This document shows, piece after piece, positions 8,751-17,691 of a DNA stretch of 59,288 nt; positions within the stretch are counted from its first letter, which is position 1; the number at the start of each line of letters is the position of its first letter. Under the pieces are notes generated by a model. The model was given only the letters and a program-made list of their open reading frames with translations. It was not told the DNA's origin and ran no database searches. The translations under genes and the position numbers were made by a program. The stretch lies in assembly GCA_947632515.1 (NCBI GenBank), contig CANRPO010000021.1, forward strand, positions 1-59,288, given 5' to 3'. This DNA comes from an uncultured Lachnospiraceae bacterium. GTDB taxonomy: Bacteria; Bacillota; Clostridia; Lachnospirales; Lachnospiraceae.

Positions 8751-9770
8751 ATGAACGAAAAACAGAAACCCGAAAGACCGGATGCCGAAACCGACGGGAT
8801 GAAGACGCCGGACAGGCGTTTTCACATAAATATCCATGTCATTCTTCTGGCCGCCATCGTGGTGATCATTGGATTCTGCGCATTCCGCCTTTACAAGTGG
8901 AATAAGGGCGTACCGTCCGACTACGATCCCAACTATCAGACGACCGATTTTGACATCGAGGCGATGGACAGCATCATCCCCCTTGCCCCAGACAAACTGG
9001 AAGGGTATGAGGACGACGGCGTGACCACGATCCTGTGCCTCGGCGACGATCCCTTCTCTCTGGATCAGGGGGACGGCGGCCTAGCGGAACAGATCGCGGC
9101 AAAGACGGGGGCCACCGTCTACAACGGCTCCTTCACGGGCACTACGATGGCAATGCAGAATCCGAGCTATCAGGACTGGTATTATCTGGACGCCTTTTCC
9201 TTCGCCTATGTAGCGCAGAGTCTGGCGTCAGGAGACTTTGACACCATGCGGCAGGCAGCTGCCTACAGCTATGATGAGGCGTTCCCCCGCACAACGGAAA
9301 TGCTCGCCTCGCTCGACATGAACGCCGTAGATATACTCTGCGTGATGTACGACGCCAGCGACTACATCAACATGCGCCCCTGCGACGATCCCAATAAGCC
9401 TTACGATCCGATCACCTACACAGGCGCCTTGCGCTCAGGCGTCAAGGCTATTCAGGACGCCTATCCGCACATACGCATCGTGGTGATGTCGCACACCTTC
9501 TGCCATCACGTCAACGAGGAGGGGAACTTCGAGAACGGCGACCGTGTAGACTTGGGCCACGGCACGCTGAGTCATTATCTGCAGAAGGAACTGGATGCCA
9601 CGATGGACTGCGGCGTCTCCTTTATCGACAACTTCTATGGCTCTGTCAACGAGGACAACTATCTGGACTACATGACCGACTACATCCACTTCAACGATGC
9701 CGGCCGGGAGCTTCTGGCGGATCGGTTCGTGCAATGTATTTTCCCCGATCTGTCCACCGAACAGCGATAG
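8751..9770 (+). CDS. Membrane-anchored SGNH-fold protein, catalytic Ser uncertain
   Basis: About 339 residues. A short charged cytoplasmic N-terminus is followed by one membrane segment (about 30-48) and an extracytoplasmic SGNH/GDSL-like domain. ATG 8751 has GGAGG five bases upstream, which favours it over an ATG ten codons earlier. The block I position reads LGDDPFS, so the usual nucleophile Ser of GDS is Asp. Later blocks look normal for the fold, including the C-terminal DYIHFNDAG, which gives the DxxH pair. Such proteins usually remove or transfer acyl groups on surface glycans. It is convergent with the MBOAT/SGNH operon, with ten bases between the stops. Either the enzyme is inactive or the nucleophile is a nearby residue. 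Confidence 0.75.
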   Translation: MNEKQKPERPDAETDGMKTPDRRFHINIHVILLAAIVVIIGFCAFRLYKWNKGVPSDYDPNYQTTDFDIEAMDSIIPLAPDKLEGYEDDGVTTILCLGDDPFSLDQGDGGLAEQIAAKTGATVYNGSFTGTTMAMQNPSYQDWYYLDAFSFAYVAQSLASGDFDTMRQAAAYSYDEAFPRTTEMLASLDMNAVDILCVMYDASDYINMRPCDDPNKPYDPITYTGALRSGVKAIQDAYPHIRIVVMSHTFCHHVNEEGNFENGDRVDLGHGTLSHYLQKELDATMDCGVSFIDNFYGSVNEDNYLDYMTDYIHFNDAGRELLADRFVQCIFPDLSTEQR

Positions 9771-9780
9771 GGCTGAAACG

Positions 9781-10836
9781 TCAATATTCTTTCGAGAAGA
9801 GTTCCTCAAAATCAAAGGCGTCAATCACGGCGCGCATCCTGCGGAGCGCGCCGTTCATTTCTTCCGCGCTCTTTATCTCGCACGTTCCGTTCGCGAAACA
9901 CTCCGTCATGTATCGGTTGATGTCCCTGTGGTAGTGGGTGTAGTCCGCATAGTTATTCAGATCCGTCACGATCCATTCCTGATCCGGGAAGAAGAACACC
10001 CGCACATTGTCATAGGTCAGCAAGGTATCGGCGATATGTGCGTATTCCATCATCGTCGCGTCAAGATGATTCTCCCGGATCACGTCATTCCAATACAGAA
10101 TACTGTACGGCGGGAAGAAAATATAGAACATAGTACCGGGATTCTGCTCGATATACGGGCACAGATTCGCCCGCAGATTGGCCTCTGTGCTCTCAAGATA
10201 CGCGTCCTCGGGCGTTTCCCTCTCTACAACCGCAGGCGGTTCATAATTGTGCATGACCCACTGAATATTGTAGTACTCATCCGTCCACCAGCTCTGATAG
10301 ACCGTAGCCAGATCGGTCTTGTCAGGATCCGCCAGCGGCCTGAGGATATAGTTTAACACCACGTCTTTGTTATACAGATACTGCACATCATTCAGCAGAT
10401 TGTCATCATACAGATACGTGGGGATCGGGTACTTCGTCTCGTTTACCCCTCCGGTATAGGTCGTCACATCCACGCCGAGGAACACGGCATCCACCCTGTG
10501 CCCGCTGTCAAAGACGATGTCCATGATATTCGCCTGATCTTTCGGATAGGCCCCGCTGTAGCACAGCTTGATCGTCTCAAGTCCCATCGTCTGCGCAAAC
10601 CAGCGCGTGTCGAAATTCACCGTCATGGAGGAGCCGAGAATGACGCTGTCGTACTCCATATGCTTCGCCATGCCTGGGTTTTGGGAGAGCTGGTTGTCCA
10701 CCAGATAGGGGAAGTTCTTAAGCGGTGCATGATATTGGAAGAAAGGATCCACAAAGATCACCAGCGCCGCCGTCAGAAAGAGCAGTATGAAGATTGCCGC
10801 AGCGGCTGTCACAAGCCACTTTTTAAATTTGTTCAT
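9781..10836 (-). CDS. MBOAT-partner SGNH protein (DltD/AlgJ-like)
   Basis: About 351 residues. One N-terminal membrane segment (about 8-30) precedes an extracytoplasmic domain with VILGSSMTVNF (about 65-75), the GSS block I typical of the DltD/AlgX-type proteins that finish acyl transfer begun by an MBOAT. A C-terminal DYTHYHRDINRYM carries the likely catalytic Asp/His. The start at 10836 follows AGGGTG by six bases; a GTG three codons upstream is the alternative. It is the last gene of a minus-strand operon, directly after the MBOAT, so it probably helps to O-acylate the glycan made here. Confidence 0.82.
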   Translation of the reverse strand: MNKFKKWLVTAAAAIFILLFLTAALVIFVDPFFQYHAPLKNFPYLVDNQLSQNPGMAKHMEYDSVILGSSMTVNFDTRWFAQTMGLETIKLCYSGAYPKDQANIMDIVFDSGHRVDAVFLGVDVTTYTGGVNETKYPIPTYLYDDNLLNDVQYLYNKDVVLNYILRPLADPDKTDLATVYQSWWTDEYYNIQWVMHNYEPPAVVERETPEDAYLESTEANLRANLCPYIEQNPGTMFYIFFPPYSILYWNDVIRENHLDATMMEYAHIADTLLTYDNVRVFFFPDQEWIVTDLNNYADYTHYHRDINRYMTECFANGTCEIKSAEEMNGALRRMRAVIDAFDFEELFSKEY

Positions 10837-10857
10837 AACGGTCACCCTATTTGATTC

Positions 10858-12375
10858 TCAGAAATTAAAGTACAGGAAAGTGCTGACCTTCGAGAAAGTG
10901 AGCACGCACCACAATGCCAGCGCGGCGAACAGAAACGCCGAGCTCGTCCTGTACTTGGCGCATTCCATGCGCTCCGCAGCGTTTTCCCCACACATGGCCA
11001 GATAGATGCCGCCGCCCAGGATCACCCAGAGCAGAATGTATCTGCTGTACGCCATATTGTCGAGGCGCAGCACCTTGATGACATACCAAAATTCATCCAA
11101 TCGAAAGCACTCCGCCAAATCGGCGGAAATCTTTTGCACCGGCCCCTTGACGGCGGCCGCCAGCATCCGGTTCGCCTGCGCAACGTCAGCCGCGCGGAAA
11201 TACACCCACGCCGCGCTCACATATGCGAACAGAAGGAGCCTTGACACACACGCGGCAATCCTATGACCCGTCCTTGCCGCCACACCGTTTTTCCCCTGTC
11301 CCGTCTTGTCCGCCGCGCCCGGCATGAGAGGCCGCAGATTCCTCTGCCGGAATCTTGTCGCCACATACAGCGCGCCGTGCATGATCCCCCACACAAGATA
11401 ATTCCAGCCTGCTCCGTGCCACAGTCCGCTAAGAAAGAACACGATCATCAGGTTCAGATACATCCTTACTGCGCCCGCGCGGTTCCCGCCCAACGGAATA
11501 TAAATATACTTCGTGAAAAAGCGGTTCAGGGTGATGTGCCATCTTTTCCAGAAATCGACGATATTGGACGCCTTATAGGGCGAGTCGAAGTTGACCGGCA
11601 GCTCTATGCCGAGCATCTTGCCTATGCCCCTCGCCATATCACAGTAGCCGCTGAAATCAAAATACAGCTGCAGCGAGTAGCTCACAATGACAAGAATCGC
11701 ATCAAAGCGCCCAAGCTGCGCGAGGTTCGTATAGCCATAGTCCACGGCGGCGCCGAAAGTGTCCGCGATAAGCACCTTTTTGGCCAGTCCCAGAATAAAC
11801 AGTCCGAATCCTTCCGCGATCCGCTCCCACCTGACAGGCTCTCTGCCGATCCGCGCAAACTGCGGCAGCATCTCGCCGTGATTGACGATCGGCCCGGCGA
11901 TCAACTGGGGAAAAAAGGCGACGAAGAGCGCATAATCGATAAAAGAACAGTCCCGCACCTCCCCGCGATAAGTATCGACCACAAAGGAGATCTGCTGAAA
12001 AGTGAAAAAACTGATCCCCAGCGGGAGCAGGATCTGTCTGAGCGCCAGAGACGCGCCGAATAGGCTGTTCATCGTAGCGAGAAAAAAATCGAAATATTTG
12101 AAGTAGAACAGCACGCCGAGGTTCACCGCCACCGCCAGGGTCATAACCGTTTTCTGCGGTCTGCGCGACAGCACCCGATGGAACAGATAATTCATGCCTA
12201 TGCTGCATATCATGATGAGCAGATACGACACGTTAAAGTAGCCGTAAAACCACAGCGACATGGCGATCAAGAACACTTTGGCAGCCTCCGGCCTGCAAAA
12301 ATGCGTCAGCCCGTAATAGCCGATAAGACATATGGGAAAGAAAAGAAACACAAAAATATATGAGTTAAAAAGCAT
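10858..12375 (-). CDS. MBOAT family O-acyltransferase (AlgI-like)
   Basis: A 505-residue polytopic membrane protein that moves acyl groups from a cytoplasmic donor to an extracytoplasmic acceptor. Typical features are LPLGISFFTFQQISFVVDTYRG (about 125-146, cited as a motif), LIAGPIVNHGEMLPQF, the YFDFSGYCDMA segment, RWHITLNRFFTKYIYIPLGG, and SGLWHGAGWN with the conserved His. A second conserved His appears in WGIMHGAL. The SGNH partner follows 21 bases later. The length is at the top of the usual 450-510 range. Confidence 0.93.
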   Translation of the reverse strand: MLFNSYIFVFLFFPICLIGYYGLTHFCRPEAAKVFLIAMSLWFYGYFNVSYLLIMICSIGMNYLFHRVLSRRPQKTVMTLAVAVNLGVLFYFKYFDFFLATMNSLFGASLALRQILLPLGISFFTFQQISFVVDTYRGEVRDCSFIDYALFVAFFPQLIAGPIVNHGEMLPQFARIGREPVRWERIAEGFGLFILGLAKKVLIADTFGAAVDYGYTNLAQLGRFDAILVIVSYSLQLYFDFSGYCDMARGIGKMLGIELPVNFDSPYKASNIVDFWKRWHITLNRFFTKYIYIPLGGNRAGAVRMYLNLMIVFFLSGLWHGAGWNYLVWGIMHGALYVATRFRQRNLRPLMPGAADKTGQGKNGVAARTGHRIAACVSRLLLFAYVSAAWVYFRAADVAQANRMLAAAVKGPVQKISADLAECFRLDEFWYVIKVLRLDNMAYSRYILLWVILGGGIYLAMCGENAAERMECAKYRTSSAFLFAALALWCVLTFSKVSTFLYFNF

Positions 12376-12379
12376 GCTC

Positions 12380-13144
12380 TCACTCCGTCTGCGTATCCCG
12401 ATAGATCAGGTACTCCCCCACCCTGCCATACAGGTCGTACCCGTACTCCGTCAACGGTTCATCCATCTGCCTGTCTTCCTTCAGCACCACATAGGCGCAG
12501 GGATACTCTCCGGCCAGCCGGGCAAAAGAGTCCGTATCGATCACATCCGCCTCTTCCATCGCCTCATACATGGCATGGTAGTAGTCCCATCTGGCGATCA
12601 GCATTTCTCTGCCGTAGGGCAGTTCAATGTTCGTGCTGTACTGGCGCACGAAATAGATCAGATCCGCCGGAACAAGCACCGTGACGCGTCCCTCCTCCGG
12701 CTCGATCAGATCGACGATGTCGATGGCCTCCTGCGGCAGATGGTAGGCATTTTCCGCCCTCGTGATATTTTCACTGTCATAGACATAGTTCCCGCAGGCG
12801 ATGATCGCGACGCCCAAGACTGCAAGCCCGATCCTGCGGTGCCTGCCGCACAGTTTCAGCAGACCGTAGGCGCTCACCATGCTCATCTGCAAAAGCCACA
12901 ACAGCCTGTAGTATGTCTCGGAATCCTCCAACAGTCTCACGAACACCTTGCGAAACAGCGGACAGAAAAACAAAAAGAGGAGGAGCGTCGGCGCATAGAC
13001 AAAAATAGCCCGTCTGCGCTTATCCTTCTCCGCCAGCCACAGATACAGCAGGGCGAAGAGATAGATGCCCGCCAGATAGCCGTTCTCATGAAAGCCCATA
13101 TAATTTTGAAAGATCACTACGCTCTCAAGGAAAATGCCCCACAT
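12380..13144 (-). CDS. Membrane protein, C-terminal part of a split large protein
   Basis: 254 residues. Four to five hydrophobic segments fill the first 140 residues and a soluble domain of about 110 residues follows (VTVLVPADLIYFVRQYSTN and CAYVVLKEDRQ), a layout common at the C-terminus of GT-C-like proteins. The ORF is in the same reading frame as the 396-residue ORF immediately upstream, separated only by a TAG and three codons, so the two may once have been one protein of about 650 residues. The ATG has GGAGAG just upstream, overlapping the stop, so it can be translated separately. It may belong to an uncharacterised DUF6077-like family, but I cannot confirm this. Confidence 0.65.
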   Translation of the reverse strand: MWGIFLESVVIFQNYMGFHENGYLAGIYLFALLYLWLAEKDKRRRAIFVYAPTLLLFLFFCPLFRKVFVRLLEDSETYYRLLWLLQMSMVSAYGLLKLCGRHRRIGLAVLGVAIIACGNYVYDSENITRAENAYHLPQEAIDIVDLIEPEEGRVTVLVPADLIYFVRQYSTNIELPYGREMLIARWDYYHAMYEAMEEADVIDTDSFARLAGEYPCAYVVLKEDRQMDEPLTEYGYDLYGRVGEYLIYRDTQTE

Positions 13145-13153
13145 AACTCTCTC

Positions 13154-14344
13154 CTACCGCAGCAGATAGCTGTATGCCATGACCACATAGACCGCCATGT
13201 AGATCACATTCGGGATACAGGCCATGCCCGATCTTGCGATCAATTTCCAGTCCCGCTCCACGAACGCGAGACAAAGCGCCGTCACCGCAGTCAGTATACT
13301 GACGAGAAAGACGGCGATGGAACTGCAGATGCCCGCCGTCATGTTGACGCAGACAAACAAAAGCCACACCCCCGGGTCGGTCCGCCGTTTTTCCCCGCTG
13401 CCGTGCAGCTGCAGAAAGATCCAGAACAGGGCCGGGATCACCAGACTGCCCGCCACCGCTTTTCCCTGCCACGTCCTTGTCAGGAAAAAGGTCTCGTTGG
13501 TATAGATCGACACATTGCCGAAGATCTGAAACAGGCTCATCAGGATCATAAAAACAGGCAGATTTTCCCTGCAAAACAGCGTGCCGTCGTCCGAGCCCGG
13601 CACACTGCCGGAACCCTCCGCCGATTGTTCGTCCGCGCGGTTAAAAAGCAGCTTTCCAATCTCATAATACACAAGATAGCTCAGCGGGATCAACACAAAG
13701 GGCATGATCAGGTGCGATACGATAGTCGCGTGAATACCGCTCCGTTCGGCCACATAGGCAATCCACATGGGAAAGACCGCCAGCGCATGCCTGACGTCCA
13801 GATCGGTAGGCCGTCCCGTGTAGGGCAGGATGCGGTACATGACATCCGCCTGCTGCGCGATCAGCGACTCCACCACATAGTAGGCGTCGTCCCCGTCAAA
13901 GGAAACATAGGCCGCCGCTTTATAGAGCTGAAAGCCGAGCAGCGCAAAGAAAAGCAGCCACTCGATCCGCTCCGCCGGGGACAGCCCGCCGATGCGTCCG
14001 CAGATGTTTCTCCAGCCTTTTTTAATATCTATGACATTCGTGTCATGTTTCGGACCGAGGGTATGCGGGCCGCGCGCAAGAAACGGACGGCCGTACGCAA
14101 GCCAAAGCCCCGCCGCGGCGCACAGAATACTGCAGGCCGCAAACCATGCCGACGCTGTCCTGAAGTTGTGGTACCGGACGAAAAGGACCGCCGGGATCGC
14201 CGTCACTTCAAAGACCGCCCACATGACAAAATAGCCGGCCAGAAACGTAAACCCGATGTTTCGTCTGTTCTGTGAGATAAAATGGGCGGGGATCAGACCG
14301 ATGCAGTACGGTATGACCACGAGCCAAAGCAGTAAATTGAGCAT
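13154..14344 (-). CDS. Polytopic membrane protein, N-terminal part of a split large protein
   Basis: 396 residues with about nine hydrophobic segments. FDGDDAYYVVESLIAQQ (about 165-180), located after the first membrane cluster, resembles the acidic loop in which GT-C enzymes carry catalytic acids. The start is ATG 14342-14344 with TAGGAG five to six bases upstream. The ORF ends in an in-frame TAG, and the same frame continues as the 254-residue ORF. It is the first gene of the operon 14344-9781. A role in handling lipid-linked sugars is inferred only from topology and neighbours. Confidence 0.7.
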   Translation of the reverse strand: MLNLLLWLVVIPYCIGLIPAHFISQNRRNIGFTFLAGYFVMWAVFEVTAIPAVLFVRYHNFRTASAWFAACSILCAAAGLWLAYGRPFLARGPHTLGPKHDTNVIDIKKGWRNICGRIGGLSPAERIEWLLFFALLGFQLYKAAAYVSFDGDDAYYVVESLIAQQADVMYRILPYTGRPTDLDVRHALAVFPMWIAYVAERSGIHATIVSHLIMPFVLIPLSYLVYYEIGKLLFNRADEQSAEGSGSVPGSDDGTLFCRENLPVFMILMSLFQIFGNVSIYTNETFFLTRTWQGKAVAGSLVIPALFWIFLQLHGSGEKRRTDPGVWLLFVCVNMTAGICSSIAVFLVSILTAVTALCLAFVERDWKLIARSGMACIPNVIYMAVYVVMAYSYLLR

Positions 14345-14366
14345 GGGGACTCCTATCTATATGATA

Positions 14367-14556
14367 AGCGCTGCATAAAACGCTGCGCGCTGTGCAAAAC
14401 GCCGCGCATCCGCGCTGCACGGCACGCTACGCATCCGCGCTGCACGCTCAGGAACCTTCGGTCCCTGAGCTGCGGGCGTTCGCCCTATCAAAATGTAATC
14501 TGACAAAAAATCTGCTGCGAGCAGCGATTTTTGTCATCTTACATTTTGGCAGCGCT
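14367..14556. repeat. Structured palindromic noncoding element
   Basis: A 190-base GC-rich block in the divergent gap. It is bounded by AGCGCTGC (14367-14374) and its reverse complement (14549-14556). Inside are two direct copies of a 17-mer (14405-14421 and 14430-14446), a CTCAGG/CCTGAG stem with a TTCG-type loop (about 14447-14469), and a long hairpin with arms 14490-14518 and 14521-14547 that starts AAAATGTAA. Nothing in it codes. It looks like a mobile palindromic unit (MITE/REP-like) or a structured RNA. Apart from this and a weak promoter, the 14345-14666 gap holds nothing else that I can see. Confidence 0.55.
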
Positions 14557-14615
14557 CATTGCTAAGGCACATTATAACACACTGTACATTTTCCCGCAAA
14601 TATGGTAAACTAATA

Positions 14616-14644
14616 TTGTTTTCTGCTAAATATAGCTATAAATA
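14616..14644 (+). promoter_or_regulatory. Possible promoter for the AT-rich GT-C-like gene
   Basis: TTGTTT (14616-14621), a 17-base spacer, then TAAATA (14639-14644), just before the AAGGAGG at the ATG 14667. Both boxes deviate from consensus in AT-rich DNA, so confidence is low. Confidence 0.3.
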
Positions 14645-14666
14645 TATTGTCGCAAAGGAGGCATTT

Positions 14667-16017
14667 ATGAAATTCTTGTCTAAATATATCCGTTTTATCC
14701 CCCCCCCTCGTTATTTTTTTCGTCCAAATGGCTTTTTATTGCAGTTGCCCTGAAATTGGCGTGACAGCTACAGATTCTTCTTCGTATATTAACTATTCCT
14801 TCACTTTACAGAGTTTAGGTGTTCGAGCGCCGCTCTATCCTCTTATCCTTCGGATATGTCAAATCATATTCCGCGAAAGCCGTTATTTATTCGTTGCTGT
14901 TTGCATCCAGATCATCCTATCTGCGATATCCGTATTCTTATTATACAAGGCAGTCTGTATTGCCACCAGCAACTCCCTGATCAGTGGTATTATCGCCATT
15001 CTATACGGATGCAACGGTTGTATTCTGTCTTGGAACATTTCCATTTTGTCGGAATCTCTGGCCATATCTGTCTCCGTATTCTTTTTATATGCCATTGTAA
15101 AGTATGTGAAATTTCCATCTTTTCGAAATGGAACCATTGCAATCCTGATGTCGCTGATCGCAACAGGCGTCAAACCCACATTGGCTGTCTATTCCGGTAT
15201 CTGTCTCGTTCTTCTCCCACTGCAGTTTGGACTGCGAAAAGACTGTCGCCTCATAGTCAAAAAACTTACTTTGGTACTCGGCGCAGTCATTCTTCTTTAT
15301 ATTGGATATTCTTACAACAACTGGTTTCACTGGGGAACATTTAACCTGACCAATCTTGGTCCGCGTCACTCCTTAGTGCCTTGTCTTGTAACAGGATGCT
15401 ATCAGAATTACCCGGATCGGTCACTTGTTCAAGAAATTGAACAAATATATAACAACAGTATTGAAAATGGCGATACCGGCCGTGGATGGGAGACTACTAC
15501 TCCCATCATGCAGCTCTTCGGCACCACTGCAAGAGAACAAAACATAAACGTAAGGCATTTTACTTCTTATTGTATTAACACGGATCGCATAGCTTATATA
15601 CAGTATCTTTGCAGTAATATAATTTATTGGTGGAGGCAGTCATACTCTCCATATTATTATAATGCCCACCCATTTTCAGATATTTCTGACTCTGGCAAAA
15701 ATCCTGTTTTTAAAATCATTCTGTTTTTGCAAAGGGATCTTCCTGCGTTTCGCATTGCGAGCGGTTTTTACATGATAGCTTTCAGTCTTTTGCTGACCAT
15801 CTATCAATGGATTGTCACAAAACAATGTCCTTGGTTTTACTTAGGCGTCTGGGGAGCTGCTACAGTAATTGAATTTTCTGTTTTCCTGGGGTCTTATGGT
15901 TCATTTACCCGCCTTACGGTGTATATCCTGCCATTTTTATATTTTGGATGGGCGCTAATCATAAATGATCTTGCATTATATATGCAAAAGAAATCATCAC
16001 AGTACAAGACTGCTTGA
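14667..16017 (+). CDS. GT-C-like membrane protein interrupted at a poly-C tract (phase-variable candidate)
   Basis: ATG 14667 has an excellent AAGGAGG site, but its frame ends at 14753. A different frame opens across the same place and runs to 16017. Removing one C from the 9-C run (14699-14707) joins them into a protein of about 449 residues whose first membrane segment then reads naturally (PPLVIFFVQMAFYC). The body is polytopic, with APLYPLILRICQ, a conserved-looking WNISILSESLAISV (about 115-130 of the joined protein) and VKPTLAV, as in ArnT/PMT-like GT39-type transferases that use lipid-linked sugars. The gene is visibly more AT-rich than its neighbours, suggesting acquisition. As sequenced it is OFF, unless translation starts at ATG 14728, which would drop the first membrane segment. 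A sequencing error in the run is the alternative. Confidence 0.7.
14699..14707 (+). repeat. 9-C homopolymer tract, out of frame
   Basis: Nine consecutive C within the first 14 codons of the GT-C-like gene. Eight C (or eleven) would restore a single reading frame. Tracts of this length in surface-glycan genes are classic slipped-strand contingency sites. Confidence 0.8.
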
Positions 16018-16043
16018 CCGACACAACCTGCAATGCGTATAAT
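16014..16043 (+). promoter_or_regulatory. Promoter for the FAD-dependent oxidoreductase gene
   Basis: TTGACC (16014-16019, overlapping the previous stop codon), an 18-base spacer, then TATAAT (16038-16043). A CTGCAAT/ATTGCAG inverted repeat (about 16028-16060) surrounds the -10 box and might be an operator or weak hairpin. It lies 35 bases before the ATG at 16079. Confidence 0.65.
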
Positions 16044-16078
16044 ATAATAGTATATTGCAGAATAGAACGAGGTAATCC

Positions 16079-17635
16079 ATGAAGAAGGTATATGTGATCG
16101 GCGCGGGCCCCGCGGGGCTGACAGCCGCATACGAACTGTTAAAGCAGAGTAAAGACTACGAGGTCGTCGTGCTGGAGGAGAGCGACTCCATGGGCGGCAT
16201 CTCCAAGACCGTCAACTACAAGGGAAACCGTATGGATATGGGCGGCCACCGCTTTTTCTCCAAGGTTCCCGAAGTGAACGAGTGGTGGAACCGCATGCTC
16301 CCGCTGCAGGGCGCGCCCGCCTACGACGACATCAAGCTCTCGAGAGAGGTGGAACTTTCGGCAGACGGCCCCGACCCCGAGCAGGAAGACCGCGTCATGT
16401 TAAAGCGAAACCGCGTCTCCCGCATCTACTACGACCGGAAATTCTTCGATTATCCCATCAGCCTGAAATGGGAAACCTTCGCCAACATGGGGCTTGCCAC
16501 AGATATTGCCGCCGTGTGCAGCTATCTTGTATCCGTCGTGCACAAGCGCGAAGAGAGATCTCTGGAGGACTTCTACATCAACCGTTTCGGCAAGAAACTG
16601 TACTCCATGTTCTTCGAGCGGTACACGGAGAATCTGTGGGGGCGGCACCCCAGCGAGATCGACCCCAGCTGGGGCGCCCAGCGCGCCAAGGGGCTCTCCG
16701 TCTTTGCGATCATTAAGGACATGTTCGGCAAACTGCTGCCGAACAGAAAAAACCGCCATGTGGAGACTTCTCTGATCGAATCCTTCAGCTATCCCAAACT
16801 CGGCCCCGGCCAGCTCTGGGACGTGACCGCGGAAGAGATCGGGAAGATGGGCGGCACGATCCTGCGAAACTGCAGGGTGACGCATCTGCACAAGGACGCC
16901 CTAAACCGCATCACCTCTCTCACCTACGAAAATGAGGGACAGCAGATCACCGCAGAGGGCGATATTTTCATCTCCTCCATGCCCATCAAGGATCTGGTAG
17001 GCGGCATGAACGACGTGCCCGCCCACGAGGCCCGGATCGCGGCGGGACTTCCCTACCGCGACTATAGAACACTGGGCGTTCTGATCCGCAAACTGAATCT
17101 GAAGAATAAGACAAAGATCAGAACCATCGGCAATATCGTGCCCGACAACTGGATCTACGTCCACGACCGCACGGTGCAGGTGGGCCGTTTCCAGATCTAC
17201 AATAACTGGTCGCCCTACATGGTGGCTGACCTGGAGCATACCGTATGGGTCGGACTGGAATATTTCTGCAGCGAGGGAGACGACCTCTGGAATCTGCCGG
17301 AGGACAGGTTTGCCGCCCTCGGCGTCTCAGAGATGCTCAAGATGGGCCTGATCGACAGCGAGGCGGACGTGCTCGACACCCACGCGGAGTCCGTGAAAAA
17401 AGCCTACCCCGCCTACTTCGACACCTACAGCGAGATCGACACCCTGACAGATTACTTAAAGAGCATCGACAATCTGTACTGCGTAGGCCGGAACGGACAG
17501 CACCGCTACAACAATATCGACCACTCCATGATGACCTCCTTCGAGACGGTCAAGAACATCATAAACGGCGTCAAAAGTAAAGATAATATCTGGAGCGTGA
17601 ACACCGAGAAAGAGTATCACGAATCCAAGTCCTGA
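16079..17635 (+). CDS. FAD-dependent oxidoreductase, UDP-galactopyranose-mutase-like
   Basis: 518 residues, cytoplasmic. The N-terminal Rossmann motif [14 protein letters not shown] (about 8-21) is followed by [13 protein letters not shown] and [11 protein letters not shown] (about 53-63), and a C-terminal [20 protein letters not shown] closes the FAD site. These are hallmarks of the UDP-galactopyranose mutase / protoporphyrinogen-oxidase-like superfamily. Family members in glycan loci isomerise or oxidise nucleotide sugars. At 518 residues it is longer than a classical mutase (about 370-390), so galactofuranose formation is plausible but not proven. The ATG has CGAGG upstream. It is followed by a strong terminator and shares DNA strand, but probably not a promoter, with the poly-C gene. 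Confidence 0.8.
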   Translation: MKKVYVIGAGPAGLTAAYELLKQSKDYEVVVLEESDSMGGISKTVNYKGNRMDMGGHRFFSKVPEVNEWWNRMLPLQGAPAYDDIKLSREVELSADGPDPEQEDRVMLKRNRVSRIYYDRKFFDYPISLKWETFANMGLATDIAAVCSYLVSVVHKREERSLEDFYINRFGKKLYSMFFERYTENLWGRHPSEIDPSWGAQRAKGLSVFAIIKDMFGKLLPNRKNRHVETSLIESFSYPKLGPGQLWDVTAEEIGKMGGTILRNCRVTHLHKDALNRITSLTYENEGQQITAEGDIFISSMPIKDLVGGMNDVPAHEARIAAGLPYRDYRTLGVLIRKLNLKNKTKIRTIGNIVPDNWIYVHDRTVQVGRFQIYNNWSPYMVADLEHTVWVGLEYFCSEGDDLWNLPEDRFAALGVSEMLKMGLIDSEADVLDTHAESVKKAYPAYFDTYSEIDTLTDYLKSIDNLYCVGRNGQHRYNNIDHSMMTSFETVKNIINGVKSKDNIWSVNTEKEYHESKS

Positions 17636-17658
17636 ACGAAACGCCAAACAGTAAACGA

Positions 17659-17691
17659 GGGATTTTCCTGCGAACGGAAAACCCCTTTTTT
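17659..17691 (+). terminator. Rho-independent terminator after the oxidoreductase gene
   Basis: A ten-base stem (17659-17668 with 17676-17685, one mismatch) closes a seven-base loop and is followed by six T (17686-17691). It ends at the stop codon of the convergent gene. Confidence 0.85.

Noticed and set aside
12332..14275. A 647-codon open frame on the plus strand
   Set aside because: It lies antisense to three real membrane-protein and MBOAT genes, its translation is rich in His/Arg/Gln without any recognisable motif, and it has no binding site of its own. Long shadow frames are common in this GC-rich region (also 15-1001, 22100-23578, 27126-28277, 44250-45536).
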